From Dendrobium chrysotoxum (taxonomy: Eukaryota; Streptophyta; Magnoliopsida; Asparagales; Orchidaceae): 64,000 bases of DNA. Below are positions 44,761-56,690 of the stretch, in pieces. The notes under the pieces were generated by a model. The model was not told the origin of the DNA. It worked only from the letters and a program-made list of their open reading frames with translations, and made no database searches. Numbering within the stretch: position 1 is the first letter of the stretch; each line of letters starts with the position of its first letter. The position numbers were made by a program, and so were the translations under genes. The stretch lies in contig CM034310.1 of NCBI GenBank assembly GCA_019925795.1, positions 14,900,764 to 14,964,763 on the forward strand. Reading direction: 5' to 3'.

Positions 44761-45320
44761 CACTACAAAATGTAGATCTTGAGGCATAATACATCAGGGT
44801 TATTGCTTTCTATTTATTGGTTAAAGTTTTAGATTTAGTCAGTCTAGTCACACGATAGCTTAGTGTCCCCGCAGAGAAGGGAAGTGAGGTCAGAGGTTAA
44901 ATGAGACTAGATGTTGGGTAGGTAGTTAGGAGCAGTTCCTTCAAGAGTTATTGGTGAGGGATCATCAAATTGAAGTGGTGAGAGGTTTATTTGGAGGAAA
45001 TCTAATGGAGCTCATAGAAGGCATAGTGTTATTATCAGTATTGTTCTAGGCCAACCCAGAGTTTATAGTTTGACTTAGCAAGAGCCTAGGGATGCTCTAA
45101 ATGTGGTGATAGGTATGTTATCCATTTTTTCTCTATCTTATCATGTTTTATTTAGTTTTAGAGCAAGCCATTCATTTCTTTCTAAAAGATTTTGGATAAC
45201 TTGAGTTTATCTCCTGTTCCTTTATTATCTGCATTATTTATTATATTTTCTATGGGGCATTTCTTAGTTTTTAGATAAGTTTGCATTTGTGAATTTGAAT
45301 CTTAGATGGGAAGTTAGAGT
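44761..45320 (+). other. gag-protease interval of the chromovirus, not resolved
   Basis: No clear zinc knuckle or intact protease motif. Sequence is part of the same element judging by its position between gag and the motif at 45,335. Confidence 0.35.
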
Positions 45321-45638
45321 CTAGATTGATTGTGTTGCCCTTGATTGAATTTGATGCTATTTTAGGATGGACTGGTTAAATAAGTACGAGGCTCATATTA
45401 ATTACTATAGAAAAAGGGTAGCATTTTATTTTGATGGAGAAGTGCTTTTTTCCAAGGGGTTAGAAGTATATTGTTATGTCTAATATCAAACCTATAAATT
45501 AAAAAGTTGTGGAGAAAGGAGAATTATGTATTTCTAGCTTATATAAAGGATGGGGGTAAATTTATAAGAAATATTGAAGACATTCCAATAGTAAGATAAT
45601 TTCTTGATTTATTCCCTCAGAAGTGTTTGTAAGTTTAC

Positions 45639-45640
<2 letters not shown>
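45320..45640 (+). pseudogene. Gypsy protease/RT junction remnant
   Basis: Translation gives LIVLPLIEFDAILGW (45,335-45,380), then a KYEAHINYYRKRVAFYFDGE-like reading, and further on YIKDGGKFIRNIEDIPIVR before FLDLFPQ. These are the blocks at the end of the protease and the start of RT in Ty3/gypsy elements. The RT and RNase H that should follow are missing; a TA/GA microsatellite occupies that place. Confidence 0.65.
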
Positions 45641-45641
<1 letters not shown>

Positions 45642-45734
<93 letters not shown>

Positions 45735-45738
45735 ATAT

Positions 45739-45778
<40 letters not shown>
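45642..45778. repeat. (TA)n(GA)n compound microsatellite
   Basis: About 98 bases of TA, with one T break at 45,720-45,722, then about 19 GA units. It generates a fake open frame (45,604-45,813). Confidence 0.95.
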
Positions 45779-45785
<7 letters not shown>

Positions 45786-45859
45786 TTTAAGGGAATGCTT
45801 GGTACATCACTAATTATAAAAGCCCCTTATAGAATGGTAACAAAAGGAGTTGTAAGAAT

Positions 45860-46849
45860 TAAATGTACAATTATATGGTGGTTGTATGTCCATATAAGGT
45901 GAAAGAAAGAATTATTTCTGAGATGATTGCTTAGTCTTCATTGCAAGATAGAATTAAGGAAGCATATAAATTAAATGATTTATCAGATTCAGTCTAGAAA
46001 AAAACTAGAACATCAAGTAAATGATGAAGGTATATTAAACTATGGTGATCAATTATGACTTCTAGCTAATGGTGATGTAAGGAATGAAATTGTGCATGAA
46101 GAACACTATTTTGGATACATGATTCATCCCAGCAATAGAAAAATATATCAAGATTTGAAGCTGATGTTCAGGTGGCCTAGATTAAAATAGGATGTATTAG
46201 AGTTTGCTTCAAAGTGTGGAACATATTAGATGGTAAAGTCAGTGGACCAGAAACCTAATAGTTTATTGTATCCATTATCTACTCTAGAGTGGAAATTGGT
46301 AGAAATTAAAATGAATTTAGTTATGGGATTCTAGTGGTCAGCATAGGGTCATGATGCTATTTGGGATATAATTGATAGATTGACAAAGTCAACCCCTTTT
46401 CTTTCAATGAGACAAACAGACTCAGTGGAGAAGTTGGCCGAGTTATCTATACGAGTGATTATAAAATTATATGAAATAATAAATGTTATTATTTCTGATT
46501 AAGATGGAAGGTTCACCTCTAGATTGTGAAAAAGTATTCAAGAAAGATTAGGAACCAACTTGAATTTTAGTACATCCTTCCACTTGTAAATTTATGCACA
46601 GTTTAAGAGAATTATTCAGGTGTTAGAAAATCTATTAAGATTATATGTACTAAATTTTCATGGGAGCTATGAGAATCATATTTCTTTGGTCGAATTTTCT
46701 TATAATTACAGTTTTCAGTCAAGTATTGGTATGTCACCATATGAGGCACTATATGGTAAGAAGTGCATGATATTGTTGTCCTAAATAGAAGTAGGTGAAA
46801 GGATACCGATGGTCCCTAAGTTGGTAACGATGCTATCGAGAAAATCATA
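45860..46849 (+). pseudogene. Chromovirus integrase remnant
   Basis: The zinc domain is seen as VHEEHYFGYMIHP and FASKCGTY, with the last Cys replaced. The core has KMNLVMGF where the first catalytic Asp should be (Asn here), ISD followed by a stop for the second Asp, and AQFKRIIQVLENL where the Glu should be (Lys here). Later blocks SLVEFSYNYSFQSSIGMSPYEALYGKK are well kept. All three catalytic positions are therefore lost or interrupted. It belongs to the element with gag at 44,050. Confidence 0.8.
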
Positions 46850-47330
46850 TTGATAATGAAAAGACTAGAAGCAGCTCATAATAGACATAGAAAATATTAT
46901 GATTTGAAGCATCAAACTATGAAATTTCAAGTAGGTGATTTTGTTATCTTAAAGATAAATCCTATTAAAAGGAGTAAGCTAAGTCCAAGGTATATTGGAC
47001 CTTTTCAAGTAATTAAAAGAGTTGGGAAGTTTGCTTACAGATTGTTGTTACCATATCATATGTCAAATGTACATAGTGTATTTCATGTGTTAGTGCTAAG
47101 GAAATGGTTTTCTAACCTTAAGCAGAGAGTTCCTAAAGACGAAGTTAAAGTGAGGCCTATTTTGATATATAGAGAAGAACATATAAGCATTATGGTTTGT
47201 GATGTGAAATAGTTAAGAAATTAATAAATCCTTATGGTCAAGGTCTAATGGAAATACTTGTCAGAATAGGAAGCAACTTGAGAGAAAGAAGTTGAAATAT
47301 GACAAATTTATCCAAAATTATTCTAAGTGC
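46850..47330 (+). pseudogene. Chromovirus integrase C-terminus and chromodomain-like tail
   Basis: A 120-codon open frame (46,850-47,212) carries RHRKYYDLK, VGDFVILKI, SPRYIGPFQVIKRVGKFAYRL and NVHSVFHVLVLRKW, the GPY/F module of Ty3/gypsy integrases. After the stop at 47,210-47,212 shifted frames still give VKV-W-K followed by EATWEKEVE and IYPKLF, as in chromodomain tails of Tekay/Del-type elements. The chromodomain would direct integration to heterochromatin. Confidence 0.75.
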
Positions 47331-47370
47331 TATCTTGTATATATGGAAATGTTGAGGATGACATTTTTAT

Positions 47371-47385
47371 AAGGAGGGGAGAATA
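47371..47385 (+). promoter_or_regulatory. Polypurine tract of the chromovirus
   Basis: AAGGAGGGGAGAATA directly before the LTR start TGATAACTATTG. Confidence 0.85.
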
Positions 47386-48998
47386 TGATAACTATTGTCA
47401 TAAACATGAGTCCCCCTTCAAAAAAAAAAAAAAAAAAAGAGTCCACCTAAAATGAACCGAACCAAACAAGATAAGGATGTTATGTTTTCCTTTATATATG
47501 TTAAATGTTTGAGAAATTCAAAATTATTTTATGTTTAATTAAGTCCACATAAATCTATAGCCAAGTTAAAAAAGTAAGAAATGTCAAGCATAGAAAACTC
47601 CTTGGGAGCATTAGTATCTTATACATGGTGGTGCTGTTTGGGAGCGTTGTGGTGCTAGAAGTGGGAACTATGGAACCAAGATCTCTTTCTGAGACATATG
47701 GAATGTGCGAACAAAGTGCTACATCATTGGGAAAGGCAACGTCATGGCGTTGGGTAAATTTTCATGTTTTTATATAAATATCTAAAATCATTAACCTAAT
47801 ATCTCTCACCCTATTTCACCCCTTAGAAGAACAGGGAGAGGAATTGGAGAAGGGAAAATAAAGAAGAAAAAGAAGAACGTAAGGTTTGGGGGCCACAAAG
47901 CAAGTTATTCTGTCATGCCAATTGAAAGAATTGTTCATCTTGAAGTAGGCTTTCAATATCCTTCTTCAAATTTCATTTGGTTAGACTGGATAAAACTTAA
48001 GGAGTTTTAATTAATTTAAATATATTTGGAAAAATTTCTACCGTGTAACTTTTGATGTCATAGAATAGAGAATTCTAAGCTTTTTAATAAGAAATACTCA
48101 AAGTTTCACTAGGTGATTTTAAATATGGGGGTTTTGATGTAATCTACTAATTATGTTGGTAATGACAAAAAGTGTTATAGAATGTTAAAATTCTTGAAAC
48201 AATATTATAAACATTATGAATGATTGGTTTTAAGTTTTCCAACATTGAATATATATATGCAAGTATTTCCTCAAAGACACTAAGGTTGTCATACAAGTGA
48301 GTATTTTATATAATCCTCTATTTTATTGATACTACTTTTTTGTGTTGAAATTTGTTGTTGTTACTATTCTCATATACTGAAAGTTTTGGTGTTATTGGTT
48401 ATACATGTTAAAAAATATAAATATTCAATTGTTGTTACTTTATGTTGGTAATAAAATTATTTCTATGTTTATGTGTTTGGAATGTGTAATGGAAAGGGTA
48501 AGAAAGGTGGGGAATGGGGTGGATGTGAATAATTTGGTGGTGTTTATATGTAATGTAAGTGAATTTAATAGGGTCCTTACATGCATGTATACATACATGT
48601 TCATATATTCCTCCATCTGTCTTGAATAGATATAATATAATTAAGTAGAGGTATACATGGAAGTGGAGTTAAAATGGGAATCTCGATGTATGTAATTTCC
48701 TCCACCTGTCCATTAACAAATGTGAGATTATCAACTAGAGGTATAAGTGAAATTAGAGGTATAAAGAGGCATCAATAAATATGAGTGTGATATTATATAT
48801 CACTTCATGTTATGTTGAATGTTACATGTTCATGTTCTGATATCACGTTCAGTAAAGTACTTATATTATACAGTCATGTTATGTAATAGTGGGAAATGTT
48901 ATCTTTACCCTAAAGTTCTACTCAAGTGATGCTAGCATTTTTATTGTTACATGCATTTGTTAAATACTAGTATGAAGTTATTAAGTAACTTATGCAAC
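47386..48998 (+). repeat. 3' LTR of the chromovirus, interrupted by element 3
   Basis: Begins TGATAACTATTGTC at 47,386 after the PPT. An A20 run lies at 47,419-47,438 and a TATA-like TTTTATATAAATAT at 47,768-47,781. It is interrupted at 48,999-49,003 by element 3 and appears to resume at 60,728. There is no gene; the frame 48,405-48,629 has no family features. Confidence 0.7.
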
Positions 48999-49003
48999 AT
49001 AAA

Positions 49004-50784
49004 TGAAAGTTTGATAGGGATGTTAAGCCCTTATGAACTAGTCTCGAGGCTAACCAAGAGAGGGGGTGAATTGATAGTTTTAAAAATTTGAGAGCAAAAC
49101 AACGATTACGAAAATCTTTTTAAATGTTTTAAAACTTTTACTGTCATGCGATGTTGTACAGATGTTTAACGATAATAAAATAATAAGAACAATCACATAA
49201 TCACCAATAAAAAATAAGTGCGGAAAGTAACTGAAAAGAACACACCAGATTTTATAGTGGTTCGGTCAACTTGATCTACGTCCACTCCTCGGAGCCTCCC
49301 CTCCGAGTATTACACAAACCCAAAGTGACTCTCCTTTTGTTTCCACAGTAAGATGGAGAAGCCTGTACAAGAACTCTTTTCCACCAACCCGATGAGGCAT
49401 AGAACCTAAACTCCTTTTGCTTCCTCCTGAAGCAGGCAGAGAACCTGGATGTTCTTGCGAATGATCCCACCAAGAACAACCAGCAAGACAAGAGATGACG
49501 ACTGGAGAAGATGACTCTGATCCTTACTTGGAGTAACCTTTATGAATCCCTCACAAACTCCCCCTCACAAGATCCTCTCTCTCTCTCCTAAGCTCTCTCT
49601 CCCTCTCTAGGTTTTCTCTGGTAATGAAAGTGACAAAAGATTTTTCTTGTTGAAAGAAAAAGATCTTTTAAAGGAGGGCTCAAAAAATTACCCTAAATCT
49701 TAACTGGTCGTTAAATATTATCCAAGACGATTACTCGATCGTCCTATATGATCAGTTCAAAATCACATGTATCAACCTAGACGATCTGGTTCCTCTAGAT
49801 GATTAGTAGACAATAGTTATTTATATCATCCCGTATGATTCGGCGATCGTCCATGATGATTAGTATAAATCAGGAATTTCATCCAGAAGATAGCTTTGGT
49901 CATCCAGGGGAACTTGTGCTGGATAATCTCAAAATGATTTGATCGTCTAGGATGATATGTCTATCATCCTGTATGATTAGTTCAAAAAGTGCCAAAATTA
50001 TCCGGCTCATAGCTTTGGACGTACAGGTCATAACATACTGGATGATTTCAAAATGACTTGATCATCCAGGATGATTTGGGTATCATCCTGTACGATTAGT
50101 TCAAAAATAGGATTATCATCCTGCACACAGCTCTGGACGTATAAGTGATAGGCACTGGACAGTCAAGATTTTTAACACATCGTCCCGTACGATCCTGCAA
50201 TCGTCTATGATGATATGATTGAATCAATCAAAACATAATTACTTTCCTTAATCACCAGACTAATTTAGGCATGATTATAATGAATCATCTAGGACGATAC
50301 ACGTATCGTTCGGGACGATCAGACCAAATCTCTATAAATAAAAACTTGCCTAACTTAATCTGGCGGTTGAGAATTTCTAATTTGAGCCTATCATCCGGTA
50401 TGATCCAAGGATCATCCAGGATGATCTGCTTAATCAGATTGACTTAACTTGGTTATCCTAATTAGGGTTTCTATTTTTACTGGATCATCCAGGACGATGT
50501 GAATATCATCCAGGACGATCTGAATAAAAAATGAATAGAAACTCTAACTCACTAAAACTCTCCCCCTGAGTGTGTGTGTGCAAGGTTACTTATCTAGGGG
50601 ATTAATTACATTACATTTGACTCAAGAAAGGCAAAATTTTATAATTAAACACACGCGGACCCGATCTTGAGTTGGCTTGGATTGTATTTAATCTTTTGTA
50701 CCTGAAATGATTAGCCAAGCAAAACAGAATACAAATATATTTGTCATCATCAAAACTATACTTCTTGAATCTGGATTTGTAATA
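49004..50784 (-). repeat. 3' LTR of element 3 (type B)
   Basis: 1,781 bp. Hairpin units are at about 49,330-49,455 and palindromes at 49,715-50,525. The end next to the PPT reads TATTACAAATC on the minus strand where the 5' LTR has TGTTGCAAATT, so the terminal TG has mutated. Confidence 0.9.
49715..50525 (-). repeat. Type B palindrome array (3' LTR of element 3)
   Basis: About 15 imperfect copies such as ATCATCCTGTACGAT, ATCGTCTAGGATGAT and ATCATCCAGGACGAT, spaced every 40-60 bases, with AGTTCAAAA recurring after several of them. Confidence 0.8.
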
Positions 50785-51044
50785 ATCTCCCCTTTTTTTA
50801 TGATGGCAAATATTGATGTAGTAGTTTCAAATAAAATAGATAGGAGTAATCAATGCACATACGAAAGAAAATATTTCATTTCAAATTTTACTAAAAACAA
50901 TATACAATAAGAGAAACAATTACAACACAAAAATAGTAAAAGAAACTACTAGTCACTCAAAGCACCAACTCCCTCTTTTGACATCACAAAAAGGAGGAAG
51001 AACAGACAAAATAATACAAATAGAAAATATCACAACACAAAAAG
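50785..51044 (-). promoter_or_regulatory. Polypurine tracts and 3' leader of element 3
   Basis: The PPT TAAAAAAAGGGGAGAT at 50,785-50,800 touches the LTR. A second tract, read on the minus strand as TTTTTGTGATGTCAAAAGAG followed by GGAG, lies at about 50,971-50,998 and matches the one at 26,963-26,992 in element 2. Confidence 0.8.
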
Positions 51045-52177
51045 CTAAAAAGGAGGCGGATCCTGATCAGAAGGAGGAGGAGGTGGTGGATGAAAGTAGC
51101 TATGAATGGCAGTGAAATGTGCTGCAAACTAGGCTATGTTCTGGTCGTGCTGCTGTTGCTGCTGAGCAGCGTAGTCATTGAAGCGCTGTAGATCATCAGT
51201 GTGTTGTTGCTCCTGGGCAGCCACATAAGAATCAAATCGGGCCTCCCATTGGTCGAACCGCTGCACCAGATGATCAAAGGGAGATGCAATACGAAGGGGA
51301 GCAGGTGCATCAGGTGTAGCATGAACAGGAACATCTCCTGCTTCCTTCTCAATATCGGTGGTGGGCTCCGAATGAAGGCGGGTACTATGGAGGACATGGA
51401 AGGAGTTATTTATATAGTAGGAAGGAGGGACATCGACAGGGATTGGATATTACAGATTATATTTTGTCTCAAGGGCATAGGCAATGAGATGGTCTTGGGC
51501 TTGATTTGGGCGTCTCCTGTGGCCCGGATCCCGAATGCTAGTGAGATGTTTGTTATAAAGGAAAAGGAGATCAGTAGCATTGAAATCCTGGTGGGCCATA
51601 ATGTAGTAGGTGGTCAGGGAGATTAAAGGGGTGATGTGGATGCGGTCCCCAACCTTTGGGATGATTGAGCAGCAAATGACATGTTGAATTGCATGAGCAT
51701 CCTTAAGGAGGGAAGAACAAGCATTATCGTGGTAGTGGGCCTGGGTATTTTGAAGGTAGTGATTGGCAACACTCCAATTAAGATCAGGATCATAAATAAT
51801 GGTGTGAAGCTTATCGCCAGTGACAGAGAGTTGAGTGATATGGTGAAAATCCTGGGCGGTGAGTTCTACAGGTCGTTGATTAACGAAGGAGTGAAGGGCG
51901 GAGTAGTCAGTGGAGATGCGAAGATTTACAAAAAGACCCTAGGAAGTTCAAAGCTAAAGGGGAAGGCCAAGGAGAGAATGAAGGTCAAGGAGGTATAGGC
52001 AAACAGATCCAGGACTGGGTAGGTAAGAGTGCAGGGGTTGACGATCCTGGAGTGAGTGATTCCAACTTCACGGTAACATTGGAAAGCAGCCTGATCGACT
52101 ACATCAGGAATGTGGGGATCGACATTTCCCTGGGAGGAACTTGCACCTTGATGCCTAGATCTCTTTCCACCAGCCAT
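51045..52177 (-). pseudogene. Extra ORF after pol (element 3), unknown function
   Basis: Starts at ATG 52,175-52,177 with MAGGKRSRHQGASSSQG, runs open to about 51,926 and then shifts frame. From about 51,905 the homologous frame goes on, with NLRISTDYSALHSFVNQRP, AIQHVICCSIIPKVGDRI, TTYYIMAHQDFNATDLLF, DHLVQRFDQWEARFDSYV and a C-terminus PPPPPSDQDPPPF ending in TAG at 51,045-51,047. Two in-frame stops interrupt it (near 51,450 and at about 51,130). The intact product would be about 375 residues: a basic start, a globular middle, a helical Gln/Asp-rich segment and a Pro-rich tail. No transmembrane span is obvious, so an envelope role is not supported by what I see. It is shared with element 2. 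Confidence 0.7.
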
Positions 52178-52800
52178 TAGAATAACAAGAGATGACGGAT
52201 TGAAGGAAGAAGAGTGAAGAAATCTGAAGAAAATGGCTGTTTAAGTAGAAGTCATCCAGATCATCCCGTACGATCACTGGATCGTCCAGGAAGATATGAG
52301 TAATTATGATGGCCAGGACGATTGGTCAAAAAGGCAGTCGTATCATCTAGGATAATCAGATATCATTCTGGATTATTAGACACAGGCAATCGTCCCGAGG
52401 AGTCCAGGCGGACGACCGTTTGAAAAGTATCATCTAGAATGTTGAGGTGGATCATTCAGGACGATATGCAATAAATATATAGGACAGGCTGAATTTGAAT
52501 CATCCAACTACTGCCATATGGATCATCTGAGATGATGAGGTGTATCATCCAAGATGATGACCAATAATTGGTGCATTCTCAGTCATTTGATCAGGATCAG
52601 GAAAATTGGATCATATCGTCCAGGATGATTGACTGATTGTCCAGGATGATCACAAATAATTGGTGCATCTCAACCATGTAATCAGGGTGGGAATGATTTG
52701 AATGAATCATCTAGGATGATGATGGATCATCTAGGATGAAGAGGATCATCCAGAATGATATGGGGATTGTCTAGGATAATGTGAAGAAGAAAAAAAATGA
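52178..52800 (-). promoter_or_regulatory. Type B palindrome array in the spacer before the extra ORF
   Basis: Between 52,255 and 52,780 there are about twelve copies such as ATCATCCCGTACGAT, ATCATCTAGGATGAT, ATCATCCAAGATGAT and ATCGTCCAGGATGAT. They are the same motif as in the LTR of this element and stand immediately 5' of the extra ORF start. Confidence 0.65.
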
Positions 52801-53199
52801 AAAAGATGGAGGATAGAGAGGAAAGATCAGGGATCCCAAAAATATATAAAATAAGAGAAAATAAAAATAAAGTAAATAAAAAGTAAAAATAAGAAAAAAC
52901 TAAACTAAAAATAATAATTTCTTTTTAAAATCGATCAGCTTTAGTAATTCAAAATTTTACCTTGATTTTTAATCCAAAAAACCAATAAGAAGAAAATCGA
53001 CAATGCTAAAATCCAGAAAAATTAGAAAATCAACTTTTGTCACTCCTACCTCAGATACCTTACAGGTTCAAACTCCTTTCAAACAAAAGTCTAATTTAGA
53101 AGAAAAGAAATTAGATTTCAAAAGAGATCCTTTAAAACCTCGTTCCAGAAAAATATCTGATAAAATAGTATTACAAAGGAATCAGAAATCATGATTTTC
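52801..53199 (-). other. Spacer of element 3, no gene seen
   Basis: Lys- and Asn-coding A-rich sequence; the open frame 53,003-53,194 on the plus strand has no family features. Confidence 0.5.
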
Positions 53200-53565
53200 A
53201 ATCTCAAGCTGTTGAAAATATTAAGTGGCGCACAAACTTTTCTAAGACATTTAAAGATCTGAAAGCGAAGAAAGCTTATTTCTGGGTGGGCTCATTTTAT
53301 GCCTCTTTTTCAATTTGTTTGGCACACTGCGCATCTTTTGATTTTTGATACACTTTATGTATCTTTCCAATTTAGCGACATTGCGCATCTTTTCAGGTTT
53401 GGGCTCATTTTGTGCCTCTTTTTATTTTGTTTGGTGCTTTACGCATCTTTTGTAAGCTTGCTTCCTTTCATAATCGTTAAAGAATCTCAGCTGTAAAATT
53501 ACCTTTTAGACATAAGAGACGACAAAACTCATTCTCTACAAAAAGGAAGAGTAATTCACAAAATA
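53200..53565 (-). repeat. Dispersed repeat D, copy 3 (in element 3)
   Basis: On the minus strand it is collinear with 26,220-26,590: TGAATTACTCTTCC, GAGATTCTTTAACG, GAAAGGAAGCAAGC, then units AAAAGAGGCACAAAATGAGC and AAAAGATGCGCAATGT, AAAGTGTATCAAAAATCAAA, then TCTTTAAATGTCTTAGAAAA. In element 3 it lies before the extra ORF; in element 2 it lies after it. Confidence 0.75.
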
Positions 53566-54091
53566 AAAACTATACATCATATGCTGCAATCACCTAATCA
53601 AGAAAACATAATACTGATTCAAAGCTTTGAAAATACTATTCATATGAGATAGATTACTGTAGGAAGATAAAATAAATCTCTATTTCAAAAACTAACTTTT
53701 TAATTATGAATAAGATTTTATTCGAAAGAAACAATACACCATTAAAGGGAGTTAGAGAAAGAAAAACAATCATCAATGTTTCATTCCTTTAACAGATACA
53801 GAGGAGTCGATTACTGCTTATAAGCTTTCAAACAAAAAATAGGCAAAACTCTCAGTCAGAAATCCAGTTTTTCAGCAGTAGTGAGCAGTGATCTGATTTA
53901 AAAGTGAGTAAGTAGTAAATAAAAATAAGAAGGAAGAAAGACAGACACATAAAAATCAGTAAATGAAAATCAGCAAATGAAAATCAACAGGAAAGGAAAA
54001 TTTCTAAAGTAAAAATAGAGAAACACATCAAACAAAAAACTAAAGCAAAATAAAGAAAACAGAAAATAACAGAAATCAATAATCATCAGAT
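53566..54091 (-). other. Spacer of element 3 after pol, no gene seen
   Basis: A-rich sequence without motifs that I can assign. Confidence 0.5.
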
Positions 54092-55760
54092 TTATGTATT
54101 TATGTCAATCACACCCAGTCTAGTCCTCAAAATGCTGAATGAGTCAAAGGCCAGTGGTTTAGTAAAGATGTCAGGCAGTTGATCTTCAGTTGCTACATGA
54201 TGTATCTCAATGTCCCCTTTTGTAACATGGTCCCTAATGAAGTGATGCCTTATATCAATGTGTTTGGTTCTAGAATATTGGATTGGATTCTTAGAAATGC
54301 AGATGGCATTAATATTACCACACAGAACAGAAATTGTGCCAACAGGTAATCCTAAATCTAAAACTTGTTGCTTCAGCCAAAGGACTTGGGCCACAAAACT
54401 TCCTAAGGCAATGTACTCAGCTTTAGCAGTGGAAAGTGCAACTGAGTTCTATTTTCTACTGGACCAGGAGACAAAAGACTATCCTATGAATTGGAAAGTT
54501 CTAAAAGTGCTCTTTCGATCCACTCTACACCCTGCAAAGTCAGAATTAGAATATCCAATAATCTCAAAAGAAGTACTGTGCTTAGGGTACCAGATTCCTA
54601 GGTTTGGGGTCCCAAAAACATATCTAAGAATTCTCTTAACAGCAGTCAAGTGGGACTCTTTAGGATCAGCTTGAAACCTAGCACAAAGATAAACACTAAA
54701 CATAATATCGGGTCGGCTAGCAGTTAGGTAAAGTAGTGATCTAATTATTCCCCTAAACTTCTTCTGATCAACAGATTTTCCATTCGAATCCTTATCTGAC
54801 TGAACACTAGAACTCATGGGAGTGTTAATTGGCTTAGCTTTGTCCATTTCATATTTCTTTAAGATGTCCTTAGTGTATTTTGATTGATTCAGAAAAGTTC
54901 TATTATCCTTTTGCCTTATGTTAAACCCCAAAAAGTAGGACAATTCTCCCATCATACTCATCTCAAACTCCTTACTCATTATTTTAAAAGTATATCATCA
55001 ACATAAATCTAGATAATGAGTAGATCATCTTCTACTTTCCTAAGAAAAAGGGTGGTGTCTATGCTCCCCTTAACAAACTATCTTTCTAGTAGGAATGTGC
55101 TAAGCCTCTCATATCAAGCTCTAGGTGTCTGTTTCAATCCATATAAGGCCTTTTTTAATTTATAAACATGATTTGGATATTGGGAACTCTTAAAACCTGT
55201 CTCTACAAAGATATCCTCTTTTATTACCTCATTTAAAAAAGCACTCTTGACATCCATTTGAAATAGCTTAAATCCTTTATAATATGCAAAGGCTAGTAGC
55301 ACCCTAATGGCTTCCAATCTAGCTATAGGGGAAAAGGTCTCCTTAAAATCAATCCCTTCAATTTGATTGTACCCCTTAGCCACTAATCTTGCCTTATTCC
55401 TAACCATGACACCATAATCATTCATCTTATTCTTAAAGACCCACTTGAATCTCACTACACTTTAATTTTTGGGTCTTTCTACTAACTCCCAAACATCGTT
55501 CCTTACAAATTGATTCAATTCCTCTAGCATAGCTAAGATCCAAAACTCATCAGAAAGGGCTTGATTGATGTTGGTGGGTTTAGTCATTGAGATAAAGGCA
55601 GAATGGTTTACTTCCTTCCTAAGTCCATGCCTAGTTCTAACACCTTCAGAAGGGTCTCCTAAGATCGGTTCTTTAGGATGACTTGAAGAATATCTCCAAT
55701 CTCTAGGCACATTATTTTGAGGCTCTACCCTTTCCTCCAGATTTGCATTTTCAACTCCTT
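54092..55760 (-). pseudogene. copia RT and RNase H (element 3), pol terminus
   Basis: Open pieces at 55,462-55,710 (linker with FWILAMLEELNQF), 55,114-55,455 (RT fingers and palm with KARLVAKGYNQ and MDVKSAFLNE), YVDD at 54,994-55,005, 54,479-54,979 (SYFLGFNIRQ, LYLTASRPDIMFSV, SNSDFAGCRVDRKS of RNase H) and 54,092-54,394 (KHIDIRHHFIRDHV, DIFTKPLAF). About 35 bases just after YVDD are missing compared with element 1. The pol stop is TAA at 54,092-54,094. Confidence 0.85.
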
Positions 55761-56690
55761 GGGTAATCTCTCCTACCTCTTCTTCTTCCTCAACTCTAGA
55801 CTCCTTAGGATCAGTTCATCAAACACCACATGAGTTGTCTCCTTCACCACCAAAATCCTCTTGTTAAATACCTTAAAGGATTTCCCCACACTAGAATAGC
55901 CTAAGAACACTCCTTCATCAGATTTGGGGTCAAATTTTCCTAAGGATGATTTCCCATTGTTCAGAATGAAAACCTTACAGCCAAAGACATGGAGGTGGGA
56001 TAGGTTTGGAGTTCTACCCTTAATGATCTCATAAGGTATCTTATTCAGATTGGATCTAACATTCACCCTATTCAGCACATAACATGCAGTGTTCACCGCT
56101 TCATCCCAAAAGTATTTTGGAAGTGAATACTCAGTAAGCATGGCTCTAGCGACTTCCACTAAGGTCCTATTCTTCCTTTCAGCTACCCCGTTCTGTTGAG
56201 GGGTCCTAGGAGCTGAAAAATTATAGCTAATCCCTTGCTCCTCACATAATATTCCAAACTTCATATTTTCAAACTCTCCACCATGATCACTATGAATAAT
56301 CAAGATCTCACAACCTAACTTCCTCTGAATCCAAGTGGAGAAAGACTTAAATTTATTAAATGACTCAGATTTATGTGACAGAAATTTAATTCAAGTGAAC
56401 CTCGAGTAATCGTCAACAATCACAAATCCATAGACTTTTCCCCCTAAGCTGGCAGTGCTAATGGGTCCAAAGAGATCCATGTGAAGGACTTATAAAGGTC
56501 TAGAGGTGCTGATGTCCTTAATTGAGTGAAAGGAGGATTGGACTTGCTTCCCTAACTGACAGGCATCACACAGGTGGTCCTTAGTGAACTTAAGCTTGGG
56601 GACACCTCTAACTAAGTCCTTTTGGGTGACTCTTCTAAGAGTTTTCATACTAGCATGACATAACCTCCTATACTACAACCAAGACTCATC
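55761..56690 (-). pseudogene. copia integrase (element 3)
   Basis: The core has HMDLFGP, HSDHGGEF and NGVAERKN, so the D-D-E triad is kept. The long open part is 55,773-56,303, followed by a C-terminal segment with HLHVFGCKVF and FLGYSSVGKSF. The zinc domain near 56,570-56,650 has CDACQLGK-type sequence. Stops lie between about 56,310 and 56,500. It ends in a frameshift near 55,800. Confidence 0.8.

Noticed and set aside
45604..45813. Frame with long Tyr-Ile and Glu-Arg runs
   Set aside because: Pure product of the (TA)n(GA)n microsatellite.
51134..51626. Open frames on both strands over the extra ORF (51,134-51,397 minus; 51,201-51,626 plus)
   Set aside because: The homology with element 2 lies in another minus-strand frame that ends at 51,045; these frames are shadows.
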